From positions 18,786,001 through 18,850,000 of the forward strand of contig OZ231127.1 of the NCBI GenBank assembly GCA_965153355.1: a stretch of 64,000 nt of DNA. The letters are read 5' to 3'. The notes under the pieces were generated by a model that worked only from the letters and a program-made list of their open reading frames with translations, was not told the origin of the DNA and did no database searches. Both the position numbers and the translations under genes were made by a program. This DNA comes from Flaccisagitta enflata (Eukaryota > Chaetognatha > Sagittoidea > Aphragmophora). Positions 46,095 through 59,053 of this stretch are shown here, piece by piece (position 1 is the stretch's first letter; the number at the start of each line of letters is the position of its first letter).

Positions 46095-46940
46095 CAAGAA
46101 TGAAAGACGGACAGATGCGGATCAATTATGATACTTATCAATACCTCTATGCGTTTTTTTGCAAAGGCAAAACGGCTGGACGTATCAACGGTCGGACCGA
46201 CAGATGGACAGACAGACCCTCTTATAGAGATACGAGGACTATCTGAAAATTGGCAAGAAATGAAAAAAACGAGTTATAAGCTGGATTACTGAAAGGAAAG
46301 AAATGTTTGAAGGAGTGAGTAACGCTTTATGGACTTAGCAAAGGGGAGAGGGAGGGGAGGGAAGGGGGAGGGAGGGGAGGGAAGGGGAGGGAAGGGGAGG
46401 GAAGAGGGGGAAGGGGGATAATATTCAAGCTCGACGATGGTCGATTTGATTATGAAAAATAACGAAAATCTAAGAGAACGGAATTGATAAATCACGAAGA
46501 CTGGCTTAATAAAGGGGTTAGCTATCAGGGGATTATATAGCTCTGGAAGGATGAAGGGCGGAATTATAAAGAAAGGGGGGGGCATCCACTGAAGAAAAAA
46601 AATAAATGAAAATTCCTCATGAAAAAAAGTTATCAAAATAACTAACGACTTCATAGAATTCAAATACAAAATCTTGTTTTCTGGTAACGAGACAAAGAGG
46701 TTACAAGAAGAGAAAATGATGGAAAGTGAGTTTTTTTGTTTGTTTTTTTTTTCAAGTAATCGACAGGTTCCCTTTTTTGAGGGTATGAGAATCAAACAAG
46801 ATGTTTCAATGTTAGGTAAATCATTAATAAAAGCTACTTTTGCTCGTTAAAGTAAAAAGCTGCCAATTGTTGGCTATGGTGATGCCGGTGGTAACAGCGA
46901 ATATGATCGCTGTATACAAGGGGGTCTTTATTGCAGTGGA
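46095..46940. other. Unassigned sequence with GTCGCG-like fragment and purine tract
   Basis: 46180-46235 (CGGTCGGACCGACAGATGGA, CCTCTTATAGAGATACGAGG) is a fragment of the CTCTATAAGAG-type relative. 46340-46415 is GGGAGGGGAGGGAA repeat. Short frames on the minus strand show no domain. Confidence 0.45.
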
Positions 46941-46942
46941 GC

Positions 46943-47221
<279 letters not shown>

Positions 47222-47418
47222 CATTCTCATATTCCTCGTTTTCTCATATCGCTTTCCATTTGAGAGCGAAACCGTTTTGCCACTAAAAGGATTTAACGGA
47301 GTCTCAATGAGCTAAAAGGGAGAAAAAAGATATTAAAAATAGGATAGCAAGGGGAAAAAATAGAGAAAACAAAACGTGTTAGCGCTAAGAGACGGAGAAA
47401 AGTCATAAACGCTCCTTT

Positions 47419-47667
<249 letters not shown>

Positions 47668-47772
47668 TCATATAGACTGAGTGTAATAAACGGTTGCGTT
47701 TTTCAAATCTCTTTTCCTCTTTTCCTTTGCCACCGATCGTAATTTTCCTTCATTTTGCAAAGTCTTCAAAAC

Positions 47773-47815
<43 letters not shown>

Positions 47816-47937
47816 AACGGGATTAAATGGGAAGAAATGAAAAAGAGAATTCCACCAAGAAAAACATTTGGGGAGGAAATCAAAAGAAAGAGAAAACCTA
47901 ATAAAAGGGAATTTTGAGGATTTTAGTTAACGATTTT

Positions 47938-48061
47938 TTTCTTTCTTTTCTTCAATCTCACTTTCTTTTCTATCTTTCCTTCCTTTCTTTCTTTTTTTCT
48001 TATCTGTAAATATATTCTTTTCTTTCTTTCTTTCTTTCTTTATTTCTTTCTTCCTTTCTTC

Positions 48062-48120
<59 letters not shown>

Positions 48121-48136
48121 TCCTTCTTTCTTTCAT

Positions 48137-48229
<93 letters not shown>

Positions 48230-48481
48230 GTTGAAATTTATTGTTTTTTTATTTGTTTCTTTCTTACTTTCTTACTTTCTTCTTTTCTTTTTTGTTTGTT
48301 TTTTGTTTGTTTTTTTTCCTTCACTCTTTTTTCCTTTCTTTCTTTCTGTCTTTCTTCTTTTTTTCTTTCTTTCTTTCTTTCTTTCTTTTTTTCTTTCTTT
48401 CTCTCTTTCTTTCTTTCTTTCTTTCTTCTTTTTTTCTTTCTTTCTTTCTCTCTTTCTTTCTTTCTTTCTTTCTTCTTTTTT

Positions 48482-48549
<68 letters not shown>

Positions 48550-48600
48550 TTTTCTTCCTCTCTTTCTTTCTTCCCTTCTTTCCTTCACACTAACTTTCAG
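47938..48600. repeat. (CTTT)n microsatellite with T-rich interruptions
   Basis: Several CTTT arrays (48020-48230 and 48340-48560) are separated by a short unique stretch. Lys/Glu/Arg and Phe/Leu/Ser frames over it are repeat products. Confidence 0.95.
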
Positions 48601-48667
48601 TAGTTTTTTTTTTTTATTTCTTTTTTTCTCTTTTTCTTTTTTTCTTTATTTCTGTCTTGATATCTTC

Positions 48668-48755
48668 TTGATATCTATCTATCTATCTGTCTATCTATCT
48701 ATCAATATATCTCTCTATCTATCAATATATCTATCTATCTATCTATCTATCAATA

Positions 48756-48792
<37 letters not shown>

Positions 48793-48800
48793 GTTTATCT
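48668..48800. repeat. (ATCT)n microsatellite
   Basis: CTATCTATCTAT with ATCAATAT interruptions. Confidence 0.95.
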
Positions 48801-49593
48801 ATTTTTTTCTTTTTTTTTCCTTCCTATTTTTTTTTCTTACTGCAGTCTTCATTTTTTTCTCTCTCTCTTCTTTTTCTTTCTTCCATTCTCTTTCTTTTTT
48901 TCCTTTCCCTCTCTCCCCCAAATCCTGTTTTTCTAGTTCCTCTTTTTCACTCTCAATTGGTGCAATAAAATAGGGAAGGAATCAGCTCTTGTTTACTTAC
49001 CTTTGTTCTCAGTTTTTTTTTTTTTTTTTTTTTTTGTTTTTTTTTTTTTTTTGCTTCCTCTGTTTCATCAAATTCTAATCTGCCGCCGTCATTTGATCGC
49101 CATAAAGGCGAGGGAAATGTCCGTTTTTCCATACATCAATCCGTCTGTTCATCGTAAGCCCCTTTCCTGTTTTTGTCCGATTCATTTCATATTTTCTTTG
49201 ACAATGGATACTTGATCAATGTTCCTTTATGCTTTATTTTGTATTCTTTTTTAAGTTATTCACCAATCATCAAGTTAAATGGCTACTTAACCACTGTTTG
49301 ATCCGTCTGTTCGTCGTCAACGGCTAAACGCGTTTCTCCAATTCATTTGATTTGTTTTTTTTGTTTTGTTTTTTTTTTTTTTTGATAATTGCTACTTAAT
49401 CAATATTTCTTCATGCCTTATCTTGTACCCTTTTATCAGCAGGTCACCAATCGTCAAGATAAATGACTATTCAAAAGCAGACACTGTTGATCTGCATTTT
49501 GACCTTTGAATCTAAGTTGCACGTTTGTCCGTTAGGCAGAACTGGCCTTGCACTAACAGAGGATATGAGATGAACAACATTACAACTAAATCA
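48801..49593. other. T-rich sequence, no gene seen
   Basis: T-runs occur at 49012-49052 and 49356-49384. Two loosely related blocks (CAATCCGTCTGTTCATCGT at 49137 and GATCCGTCTGTTCGTCGTCA at 49300, each followed by T-rich sequence and CACCAATC.TCAAG) suggest a diverged tandem duplication of about 165 bp. Confidence 0.45.
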
Positions 49594-49960
49594 AGGAGAA
49601 TAACTCTTTGATAAATCGAGGATGATTTGCCCTCGGGAACAGTCTTGAAGAGAATATGGGCGTGTTTCTAGTGAAGATTAAAAACGCTTTTGTTCCTGTG
49701 AAACGCGTTTACAGCGTGAACACATATTCAAGAATTTCGGAGCGCTGTGGAGCGAGTGAGTGGAGTGAGCGGTGCGAGCGAACGAACCTAGCGAGCGATC
49801 GAGTGGCCCGTTTAAAACGCGATCCTCTTAGACTAGAAGCGCCCTATGAGGACGAGAGTAATGACGTCGCATTGCGTCAAGGACCAAATCTATACAGTCA
49901 CAGGCGGAAAAGGGCCGAGCTGTGTCTTAGCTAAGTTATTCTCTCCTTGGATAAATCCTT
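49594..49960. mobile_element. Possible short inverted-repeat element
   Basis: AAGGAGAATAACTCTTTGAT on the left and AGTTATTCTCTCCTTGGAT on the right are partly inverse. The interior is GC-richer and has GAGCGAGTGAGTGGAGTGAG repetition. A 92-codon frame here shows no domain. Confidence 0.4.
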
Positions 49961-50128
49961 AAAAGACAGGTTCCTCATGACACGTGATGGATCTATCATT
50001 GAGTGTGATCGCCCCCTTAGAAAGATCAGTCTGTCCTGATTTCTACTTCCTTAGATCAATCTCGAGAGCCTAATTGATATTGTAGAGCCCGAGGACAGAA
50101 TCATCATAATTAGTCCGGCTGAGTATTT

Positions 50129-50292
50129 ATTCGCGGACTCGCGACTCTAGAACTCGCCGTGTCGGTCCGTCGGTCCGTCGGTCTGTCGGTCCGTGACAAA
50201 AACAAGATGCGAGCGTTTTTTTTTTTTTTTTTTTTTGCTATTCCGCACCTGCCCACCCGTCCGCGACTTAGGATAGTGTGTACGGCCTTGTC
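50129..50292 (+). mobile_element. GTCGCG-family element, copy 10
   Basis: ATTCGCGGACTCGCGACTCT, then AGAACTCGCCGTGTCGGTCC with (GGTCCGTC)n, CACCTGCCCACCCGTCCGCG, ACTTAGGATAGTGTG and TACGGCCTTGT. Confidence 0.8.
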
Positions 50293-50732
50293 TCCAACTG
50301 AAACTGTAGTGTCCACTCGCTTCACACAGTAGCACAGTCCATCAAATTCCAAACTCATGGTAAATAAGTTCTTTTAACGTAACATTGGTTTTCTTTCAAC
50401 AAGCCACCTCGTTCGTTGTGTCTCTCGCTCGCTCGTTCGTGGGTTAGAATACACTCAATACAGAGCAATCAAGGGAAGAAGCCACGGCGCATCCGTCAGA
50501 GACCATGTATTTATTTACCTTCAATCGAGGCGGAAGCGTTTAGACTACTTCTATCTTGTTTTCTTTTCAGGCCTGATCTCTCTTCACGTCTTAAATCGTT
50601 GTTTAGTGCCTTTTTTTTTCTCGGGTTGTTCTACACAAATTCTGTACATAAGCCGATCGTTGTCTATCTTTTCTCTCTGACTATCCGCCTGTCTGTTTTT
50701 TTTCCTCTGTAATTGTATTTCTGTGTTGCTAT

Positions 50733-50931
50733 GTTTTTAGTCGCGTGTACGCGACTCTACAACCCGCTTTGTCCGTCGGTCGGTCGGTCGGTCGGTTGGT
50801 TGATCGGTCGGTCGGTCGGTCACACTTTACTTTTTTTTTATGATTTTATTTTTTTGACCTCACTGCTCCTGTCCAAATGATCTGGTGACCTTAAATATGG
50901 CCCCTGCCCACCCCGTATATCCGGCCTTGTT
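50733..50931 (+). mobile_element. GTCGCG-family element, copy 11
   Basis: TTTTTAGTCGCGTGTACGCG, CTCTACAACCCGCTTTGTCC, (GGTC/GGTT)n at 50776-50820, CACACTTTACTTTTTTT and CTGCTCCTGTCCAAATGATC follow. It ends CCCGTATATCCGGCCTTGTT; the CGCACGCGACTAGGG segment is deleted. Confidence 0.9.
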
Positions 50932-50970
50932 TTTTCTTCATACCAGGCCGTTTATCTTTTTTCTGTCTGT

Positions 50971-50975
<5 letters not shown>

Positions 50976-51063
<88 letters not shown>

Positions 51064-51090
51064 CCCTTCCCTCCCCCTTCCGCTGGCAGA

Positions 51091-51168
<78 letters not shown>
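50976..51168. repeat. (CT)n and (GA)n facing each other
   Basis: (CT)n at 50976-51058, a 35-base spacer, and (GA)n at 51094-51167 form a long imperfect inverted repeat that could fold into one hairpin. Confidence 0.95.
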
Positions 51169-51307
51169 TCCATCCGGTTTTGTCGCGTCTTCGTCGTTTT
51201 GTTCATTTGTTATTCTGTTCTCGTTTCTTCTTTGATCCTTGGGATCGATTTTCATCATAACTCACGGATTGTCATGTGATATCGCCTGATGATCACGTGA
51301 CTGCGTG

Positions 51308-51872
<565 letters not shown>

Positions 51873-51959
51873 AAACCAAGACTTAGAACGCTAATAAACG
51901 CATAGGATGCTCGTATTGGGTGTGTGTGCTCGCGTGAATGCTCAGGTGCATTGACGTCC

Positions 51960-52510
51960 AGCAATGTGTAATATCAACGGGTGTCATGGACTGCAAGCAA
52001 AGTGTTGAAAGATGGTGCACGCGAGTGTTATGGACTGCATGCAAAGTGTTAAAAGATGTCGCATGAGAGTGTCACAGACTGCATGCAAAATGATAAAAGA
52101 TGGCACACAAGAGTGTCACAAACTGCCTGCAAAGTGTTAAAAGATGGTGCGCAAGAGTGTCACGGACTGCATGCAAAATGATTAAAGATTGCATACAAGA
52201 GTGTCACGGACTGCATGCAAAGTGTTAAAAGATGGTTCACATGAGTGTTACGGACTGCATGCAAAGTGTTAAAAGATGGTGCATGAGAGCGTCACAGACT
52301 GCATGCAAAATGAAAAAAAATGGCACGCACGAGTGTCACGGACTGCAAGCAAAGTGTTAAAAGATGGCGCACGCACGTGACTTGGACTGCATGCAAAGTG
52401 ATAAAAGATGGTGCACGCGAGAGCAACAGGTTGCATTGCAAAGTGTTAAGAGATGACACATGCGAGTTTCATGGACTGCATGCAAAATGTTAAAAGATGA
52501 CGCACGCATG
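51960..52510. repeat. Minisatellite, about 45-bp unit, about 12 copies
   Basis: The unit contains GTGTCACGGACTGCATGCAA, AGTGTTAAAAGATGG and a variable GCACGCGA end. TGCATGCA is in most copies. Individual copies differ at several positions. Confidence 0.9.
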
Positions 52511-52623
52511 TGACTCGGACCACGTTTACCCAGTCAATAGGATCGGCTTCATTGACGCGACGTCATTAATTAACCCGAGTGTGATGGAAAACGGTTGCAC
52601 TAGATGGAAGAGAAACGGGAAAT

Positions 52624-54045
52624 AGTCGCAAAAGCGTTAGATGGTCAGCGGTACCCGTTGCCCCTATGTGAGTGTTTGTGGGTGTGAGATGGTTAGAGGG
52701 GCAGCGGCCCCGAAGGGGCCGATGACCTATGCTGTTTTTATTTGGGCCTCAAGGATGGAATTAGGGCCTGGAGGCTGCAATTGGGGCCTTGAGGCTTGGA
52801 TTAGGGCCTTGAGGCTGGAATTTGAGCTTTGAGGCTGGGATTTGAGCTTTGAGGCTGAGATTTGAGCTTTGAGGCTGGGATTTGAGCTTTGAGGCTGGGA
52901 TTTGAGTTTCAAAGCTGGGATTTGAGCTTCGAGGCTGGGATTTGAGCTTCGAGGCTGGGATTTGAGCTTCAAGGCTGGGATTTGTGCCTTGAGACTGGGA
53001 TTTGAGCCTCAGGGCTGGGATTTGAGCCTCGAGGCTTGGATTTTAGCCTGGAGAATGGGATTTGAGCCTCGAGGCTGGGATTTGTGCTTCAAAGCGGGGA
53101 TTTGAGGTTCAAAGCGAGGATTTGAGCTTCAAAGCGGGGATTTGAGGCTCGAAGCTAGGATTTGGGTCTCGAGACTAGGATTTGGGCCTTGAGGGGGGGG
53201 AGGGGACGGCAGGTAGTCCGCCAGCGAATTTGGGTGCGTTCAGCAACGGGGAATGAACGCCTGTTCAGCAACAATGCCATACAGGTGTTGATGAACACAA
53301 TGAAAGAGACCTTTGCCCAACAATTTTGTTCATAGAGGTGATATTTTGTATTTCATGAACAGCCGGATAAGCATCATTCATGGTTTAAGAATTATGAAGC
53401 TAGTGTCAAGTTTAATCCATTTATGACAAAAAAATCTCTTTCATATGTGCCCATAAAAGGTTTACTCAATCACTGGATCTTTTATCCATTCAATGAAATT
53501 CATGAACAGCCAAAAAGCAGTATTGATGAACATAGTCAAAAGATCACTTTATCTCTAACAAAATACCTTTTAACCCAGCCATTCATAAAGAGTCAAAAAA
53601 GTTCCTTTGATGAACTCTTTATTAGATTAAACTAGATGCTCAAAACTGTTATCAAAAAACTTTTTTTTTTGCTGTTCTTTAACAGCCAGATAAGCATGTG
53701 TCATGAACAGGTAAAAAACCCACTCCACCAACAAAACCATTGGTGGAGTGTTTTTTTTTTCCTGTTCAGCAACGGCTTTTTTTACCCCTCAATGAACGGT
53801 CGTTCATGAACAGGTCTTTTTGGGCCCTCCATGAACAAAATTGTTTGCCAAGAGCCTATTTTTAGTTGTTCATGAACAGTTCTATGACATTGTTCAGCAA
53901 CATGCGTTCATTCCCCGTTGATGAACACCCCCAAATTCGCTGGCGGACTATCTCGGGGACGGAGAAGAAGGAGAAGAAGAAGGAGAAGGAGAAATTTCCC
54001 CTATACGGAAAGCATAGGTCATCGGCCCCTTCGGGGCCGCTGCCC
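52624..54045 (+). mobile_element. GCTGCCC-family element F, with another element nested in it
   Basis: It starts TAGTCGCAAAAGCGTTAGAT, GGTCAGCGGTACCCGTTGCC. GGGCAGCGGCCCCGAAGGGG, CCGATGACCTATGC at 52698 is mirrored at 54013-54045. The core is a 20-bp minisatellite (GAGGCTGGGATTTGAGCTT) at 52740-53190. The inverted-repeat element 53214-53950 sits between core and right arm. It is the same subfamily as element C. Confidence 0.85.
53214..53950. mobile_element. 737-bp foldback element nested in GCTGCCC element F
   Basis: TAGTCCGCCAGCGAATTTGG and its inverse form exact ends. Further in, GTTCA.CAACGGGGAATGAACGC is mirrored near 53904-53925. The interior carries many GTTCATGAACA and CTGTTCA..AACAG palindromes (53345, 53500, 53690, 53805, 53865). 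A 70-codon frame at 53423-53635 has no recognisable domain. It must be younger than element F. Confidence 0.85.
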
Positions 54046-54719
54046 AAAAGGGAAGAATGATAAATAGTCCTTTATGGTATCAGGTGAGTTTAAGGATAAT
54101 ACGCAATAGTGGTGACGAATTCATCAGGATATCTGGGTGTATATGATGAACTAGAAATCAAGTCAGACGAAACATTTATTAATGAGTACCTACGTACGAG
54201 ATGATTTAGTGATATGCAAATTCAAGAGATACAATTCACTCCTGCTCAAAAAGATTTCAGGGCACCAAATAATTCCAACCATTGTAGGCTGAATTCTATC
54301 ACAGGCACATAAATGAAATAAAGGAAATCGAGAGTCTAGATCAAAGGCACCACATGGTCCATTTTTAACGGGGTTCTTCTGTATTCTGTTAATTGCCTCT
54401 TGTGTTACATCCTTCCTGTGAGAAAACACTGCCAAATATTCTTTTCTCTCTCACTTCCCAACCCCAAAAAGCGTACGAATTACGTTATTAAAAAGGAAGC
54501 ACTTTTTTTTTCTTCTTACGTGAATGAAAGGAGGGCTCTGGAATAACACCTTTGGAGATACTAATCAAAAATTCTCTCACTCAAGGCAAGGGTGAAAGTT
54601 TTTTGGAAATCGTATTTGAGGCTTCTTATACAAAATAATCAGCTTTTATGTTGAAACGCAATTGATAAACATGATCTTAGTTTAAGGATGTGTACCTAAT
54701 CGGTGTGACTCATATCTCT
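54046..54719. other. Unassigned sequence
   Basis: No supported gene. A minus-strand frame of 81 codons (54435-54190) is unremarkable. Confidence 0.3.
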
Positions 54720-54733
54720 CTCCCGTCTGAGTA

Positions 54734-54910
<177 letters not shown>

Positions 54911-55651
54911 ACTGCTCAGGACAGAGTCATTCACAATTTTATACATTTATTGATGATTCAGAGATCTTTTTGGGTTTTTTTTTCTCTTGGGAAAAAAAAG
55001 AGGAAAAAATGAAAAAAAAAAACGATTATAAATAAATAAGCGAAGCGGTTGGTTAAGAATTTCGGTTCTTGTAGTCCCGAAGTCTCGAGACGCATTACAG
55101 GATGTACTTTTCATATTCATAAAGTGATATCAGTGGTTTTTTTTCATTCTTCATTATTATTTACGTATCACAAATCCGCATTCATCGAGTGATAAACTAA
55201 GTCTCTTTGATTCATATTTCGTGCTATGCTCGCCCTAGAGCACAAAAATTAATTGCCGATTCATCAGATCACAAAATCGTTTAGTAATCAATATTCAACG
55301 TCGTTAATAACTTGATTCATTTTTCTATACTATCTCCCGCTCTTCCCGAATAGAACCGTTTGAAATCAATTTCTCTCTTTTATTTTTCCTTTCTTTCTTC
55401 TTTTTTTAGCAAAGCCCCCAGCTCCTTGCCTACATCCTGGTTATGTTTTCACGCAAAAGTCCTTCTAGAAACTGTCAACGAAGTAAATCAACAAACGCGT
55501 TTACCCTTCTGAAGTATCACCGCATTGATTCACACCCTTTCTTCTTCAGAACTTCACTGTTAGCATTTCATCTTCCAAATTCCCATCCTTCCCTTTCCCT
55601 TATACCTTCTCTTCTTCCAATTTTGCATCCTTTCCTCTCCCACACCAATAA
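54911..55651. other. AT-rich sequence, no gene seen
   Basis: There are runs of T and A and a plus-strand frame of 77 codons (55443-55676) rich in Ser, Leu and Pro without a domain. It runs into the neighbouring MITE. Confidence 0.3.
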
Positions 55652-56180
55652 ACAGTCAACGGACAAAACACAATAGGTATATATATCACTCAGTTGGTTT
55701 TAATCCAACCCACTGATGTTGAACAGAATACTGTAAACAACAACTAGTTGTTGAAATTACAGCCGGCTGTTAAGTTACAAAGTTGGCAAAAATCCAACTT
55801 TCACCAAATAAAATGAGACCTGCAAATTTATAATCCTGATCAAATTCTGAGAAGTTTGATATGTCACAACATATACTTTTATATGAAAATGAAAATTTTT
55901 ATCAATGTTTAATTTAATTATAACACAATGTTAAAAAAATATTTTTTTACAAAAAGTGTTAAGTGTGACATATCAAACTTCTCAGAATTTGATCAGGATT
56001 ATGAATCTGCAGATTTCATTCAAATCGGTGAAAATTGGATTTTTGCCAACTTTGTAACTTAACAGCCGGCTGTAATTTCAACAACCAGTTGTTGTTTACA
56101 GCATTCTGTTCAATATCAGTGGGTTGGATTAAAACCAACTGAGTGATATATATACCTATTGTGTTTTGTCTGCTGACTGT
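55652..56180. mobile_element. 529-bp nearly perfect foldback MITE (ACAGTCAA family)
   Basis: ACAGTCAACGGACAAAACAC on the left and GTGTTTTGTCTGCTGACTGT on the right. The arms pair for about 200 bases each (TATATATCACTCAGTTGGTT; ACAACAACTAGTTGTTGAAA; ACAGCCGGCTGTTAAGTTAC; TGATCAAATTCTGAGAAGTT), leaving a loop of about 90 bases. Relatives lie at 5550, 43799 and 44612. No coding capacity. Confidence 0.9.
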
Positions 56181-56219
56181 AAAGGCGGCTAATCGCCGAA
56201 GGAAAAAAGTCGTAAATGC
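56181..56219 (+). repeat. GGCGGCTAATCGCC hairpin motif, copy
   Basis: AAAGGCGGCTAATCGCCGAA then GGAAAAAAGTCGTAAATG, matching 6568-6606 almost exactly. It directly adjoins the MITE end. Confidence 0.8.
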
Positions 56220-56499
56220 TGAGAGAAAAAAACAAGAGTTGCGGACAGGTGGACAGTGGCATCCAACCTCCTTCCACACCCCAACCTCAACCCCCCCCCA
56301 CACAAGCATCTAGACCATTTGTTTTTCCAATTTTCCACTCAGACGGACAAACGGACCAACAGACTGATATATTGACTGATGGACAAAGCCTCTTATAGAG
56401 TCTGGAGTTGAAATGAGAGACTGTGCTGCCAGGATGCACAATTATCACCTGGAACATTTCAGAGTTCAATTAGACTTCAACTAACTTCCTCGTTTTGGG

Positions 56500-56765
56500 G
56501 AAAAATGCAAAAAATGCGGAAAAATAAAAAAAGATTCAAAAAATCATAGCTCCAAAACTATCTATCACACAGAATCCTGCTTGGCGTCATCTGAAAGAGG
56601 AGAATTAGCTTTTTCTTAGCTATCAATTTTATACGTAGTATCATTTGAGCCTAAAAACTTATCGGCTTTCGCAAACGACTCATGAGAAAAGGGGAAAATC
56701 AATTTCCGCCGTAGGTCTCAAAAAGCCAAAGGTATTCTTTGACTTTTTTCCAAATGATATGGGCC
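56500..56765 (+). repeat. Dispersed repeat related to 7085-7440
   Basis: The shared block AAAAATAAAAAAAGATTCAA is followed by ATAGCTCCAAAACTA, GGCGTCATCTGAAAGAG and TTTTTCTTAGCTATCA, closing with TTTGACTTTTTTCCAA. Confidence 0.65.
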
Positions 56766-57179
56766 ATATCTCATCGATTTCCCCCCCTCCCATATCTCAT
56801 CGATTCCACTTTCTCAACCAATCTCTCCTTCCATCCTTTGGGCTAACTCCGTTCCTCTAATTCGCCTTCCCCCCCCCCCATTCGTTGCCCACCGTTTCCC
56901 CAATTACCCCATGTGCCCACCGTTTTCCCCTGTTACACGTGTTACCCCTGTTACTCCATATACCCCCTCCCACCTCTTGTCTCTTGCCCACAGCGGCCCG
57001 CTCTTCTTCCACAGTTTCACTCATACCGGCACCATTTCTATTTCCCATCCCTCTGCCTTCAGGCATCTCCACTGTTATCACACCCCAACGCCAACCCTGC
57101 TTTCCGTTTTGTTTCGCTCTCCACGTTTGATCCCAGCGGTACCCTTTAGGGGTGAAGCGCCTAAGGAAGGCATCGCCCA
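56766..57179. other. C-rich sequence with short repeats
   Basis: CATATCTCATCGATT is repeated twice (56764 and 56792). TGCCCACCGTTTTCCCC-like units lie at 56886-56935. No gene. Confidence 0.4.
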
Positions 57180-57209
57180 GGAAAAGAAGAAGAAGAAAAG
57201 GAAGAAGAA

Positions 57210-57240
<31 letters not shown>

Positions 57241-58504
57241 GAAAAAAAGAAAATGAAAAAGAAAAAGAAAAAGAAAAAGAAGAAGAAAAAGGAAAAGAAT
57301 AAGAATAAGAATAAGGAAAAGAAAAAGAAAAAGAAAAAAAAGAAAAAGAAAAAGAAAAAGAAAAAGAAAAAGAAAAAGAAAGAGAAAGAGAAAGAGAAAG
57401 AGAAAAAGAAAAAGAAAAAGAACGAAAAAGAAGAAGATGGAAAAGAAAAAAAGGAAAAAGAAAAAGAAAAAGGAAAAGAATAAGAATAAGAAAAAGAAGA
57501 AGAATAAGAATAAAAAAGAAAAAGAAAAAGAAAAAGAAAAAGAAAAAGAAAGAGAAAGAGAAAGAGAAAAAGAGAAAGAAAAAGAAAAAGAAAAAGAAAA
57601 AGAAAAAGAAAAAAGAAAGAAAAAGAAAAAGAAAAAGAAGAAGAAGATGAAAAAGAAAAAGAAAAAGAAAAAGAAAAAGAAAAAGAAAAAGAAAAAGAAA
57701 AAGGAAAAGAATGAGAATAAGAATAAGAAAAGAATAAGTCAGAAAAAGAAAAAGAAAGAGAAAAAGAAAAAGAAAAAGAAAAAGAAAAAGAAAACGAAAA
57801 AGAAAAAGAAAAAGAAAGAAAAAGAAGAAGAAGATGAAAAAGAAAAAGAAAAAGAAAAAGAAGAGGAAGAAGAAGAAGAAGAAGAACAAGATGAAAAAGA
57901 AAAAGAAGAAGAAGAAGAATAAGAAAAAGAAAAAGAAAAAGAAAAAGAAAAAGAAAAAGAAAAAGAAAAAGAAAAAGAAAATGAAAAAGAAAAAGAAAGA
58001 AAAAGAAGAAGAAGAAGAAGATGGAAAAGAAAAAAAAGGAAAAAGAAAAAGAAAAAGAATAAGAATAAAAATAATAAAGAAAAAGAAAAAGAAAAAGAAA
58101 GAGAAAGAGAAAACGAAAAAGAAAAAGAAAAAGAAAAAGAAAAAGAAAAAGAAAGAAAAAGAAGAAGAAGATGAAAAAGAAAAAGAAAAAGAAAAAGGAA
58201 AAGAAAAAGAATAAGAATAAGAATAAGAATAAGAATAAGAATAAGAATAAGAAAAGAAAAAGAAAAAGAAAAAGAAAAAGAAAGAGAAAAAGAAAAAGAA
58301 AAAGAAAAAGAAAAAGAAAAAGAAAGAGAAAAAGAAAAAGAAAAAGAAAAAGAAAAAGAAAAAGAAAAAGACAGAAAAAGAAGAAGAAGATGAAAAAGAA
58401 AAAGAAAAAGAAGAGGAAGAAGAAGAAGAACAAGATGAAAAAGAAAAAGAAAAAGAAGAAGAAGAAGAAAAAGAAAAAGAAAAAGAAAAAGAAAAAGAAA
58501 AAAA

Positions 58505-58535
<31 letters not shown>

Positions 58536-58602
58536 AGAAGAAGAAGAAGAAGAAGAAGAAGAAGAAGAAGAAGAAGAAGAAGAAGAAGGAGAAGAAGCTT
58601 GA
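57180..58602. repeat. 1.4-kb nearly all-purine tract, (GAAAAA)n and (GAA)n
   Basis: The plus strand is A and G, with scattered T in GAAT and GATG and only a handful of C. A landmark, AGAAGAAGATG, recurs at about 57430, 57640, 57825, 58012, 58165 and 58380, so a coarse unit of roughly 150-215 bp is superimposed on the simple repeat. 58505-58595 is pure (GAA)n. The very long Phe/Ser/Leu and Lys/Glu frames are repeat products. Confidence 0.97.
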
Positions 58603-58823
58603 AGATCCTCATCACTGAAACAAGAGCAAACTTTGATGAAGTGATGAGCAGAGAATTGAGGAAATCGCAGGAGTCAAAAGCTCAAGGCCCCAAACCGAAC
58701 CCATCCCGGAGGCACAAAAAAAAATCCCAAAGATTTGTCTTCATTTTCTTCTTTCCCTCTTCTTCCTCTTCCTCTCCGTCTCTGATATAAATATACTTCA
58801 CTCACTGTTGTTGTTAAACCTTA

Positions 58824-58920
58824 TGAGTCGCGTGCACGCGACTTTAAACGTTGCTTTGTTGGTCAGTCCATCCGTCCGTCCGTCCGACCGTCCCTCCGTC
58901 CGTCCCTCCGTCCGTAACAT
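58824..58920 (+). mobile_element. GTCGCG-family element, copy 12, palindromic half only
   Basis: TGAGTCGCGTGCACGCGACT (perfect 16-bp palindrome), TTAAACGTTGCTTTGTTGGT, then (CCGT)n. The far half is missing. Confidence 0.85.
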
Positions 58921-58965
58921 TTCTAAATTTTGGACCTTTTTTGGGTTTTTATGGTTATAAACGTA

Positions 58966-58966
58966 C

Positions 58967-58997
<31 letters not shown>

Positions 58998-59052
58998 TGT
59001 ATGTATGTATGTATGTATGTATGTATGTATGTATGTATGTATGTATGTATGT
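58966..59052. repeat. (ATGT)n microsatellite
   Basis: About 87 bases of TATG repeat, ending at the TA where the neighbouring MITE is inserted. Confidence 0.98.
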
Positions 59053-59053
59053 A

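Noticed and set aside
49656-49934. 92-codon frame rich in Arg, Glu and Ser
   Set aside because: The composition follows from GAGCGAG-type short repeats, and there is no splice or promoter context.
57078-58615. Two very long Phe/Leu/Ser-rich minus-strand frames (451 and 484 codons)
   Set aside because: They are translations of the purine tract read from the other strand, with no non-repeat domain.
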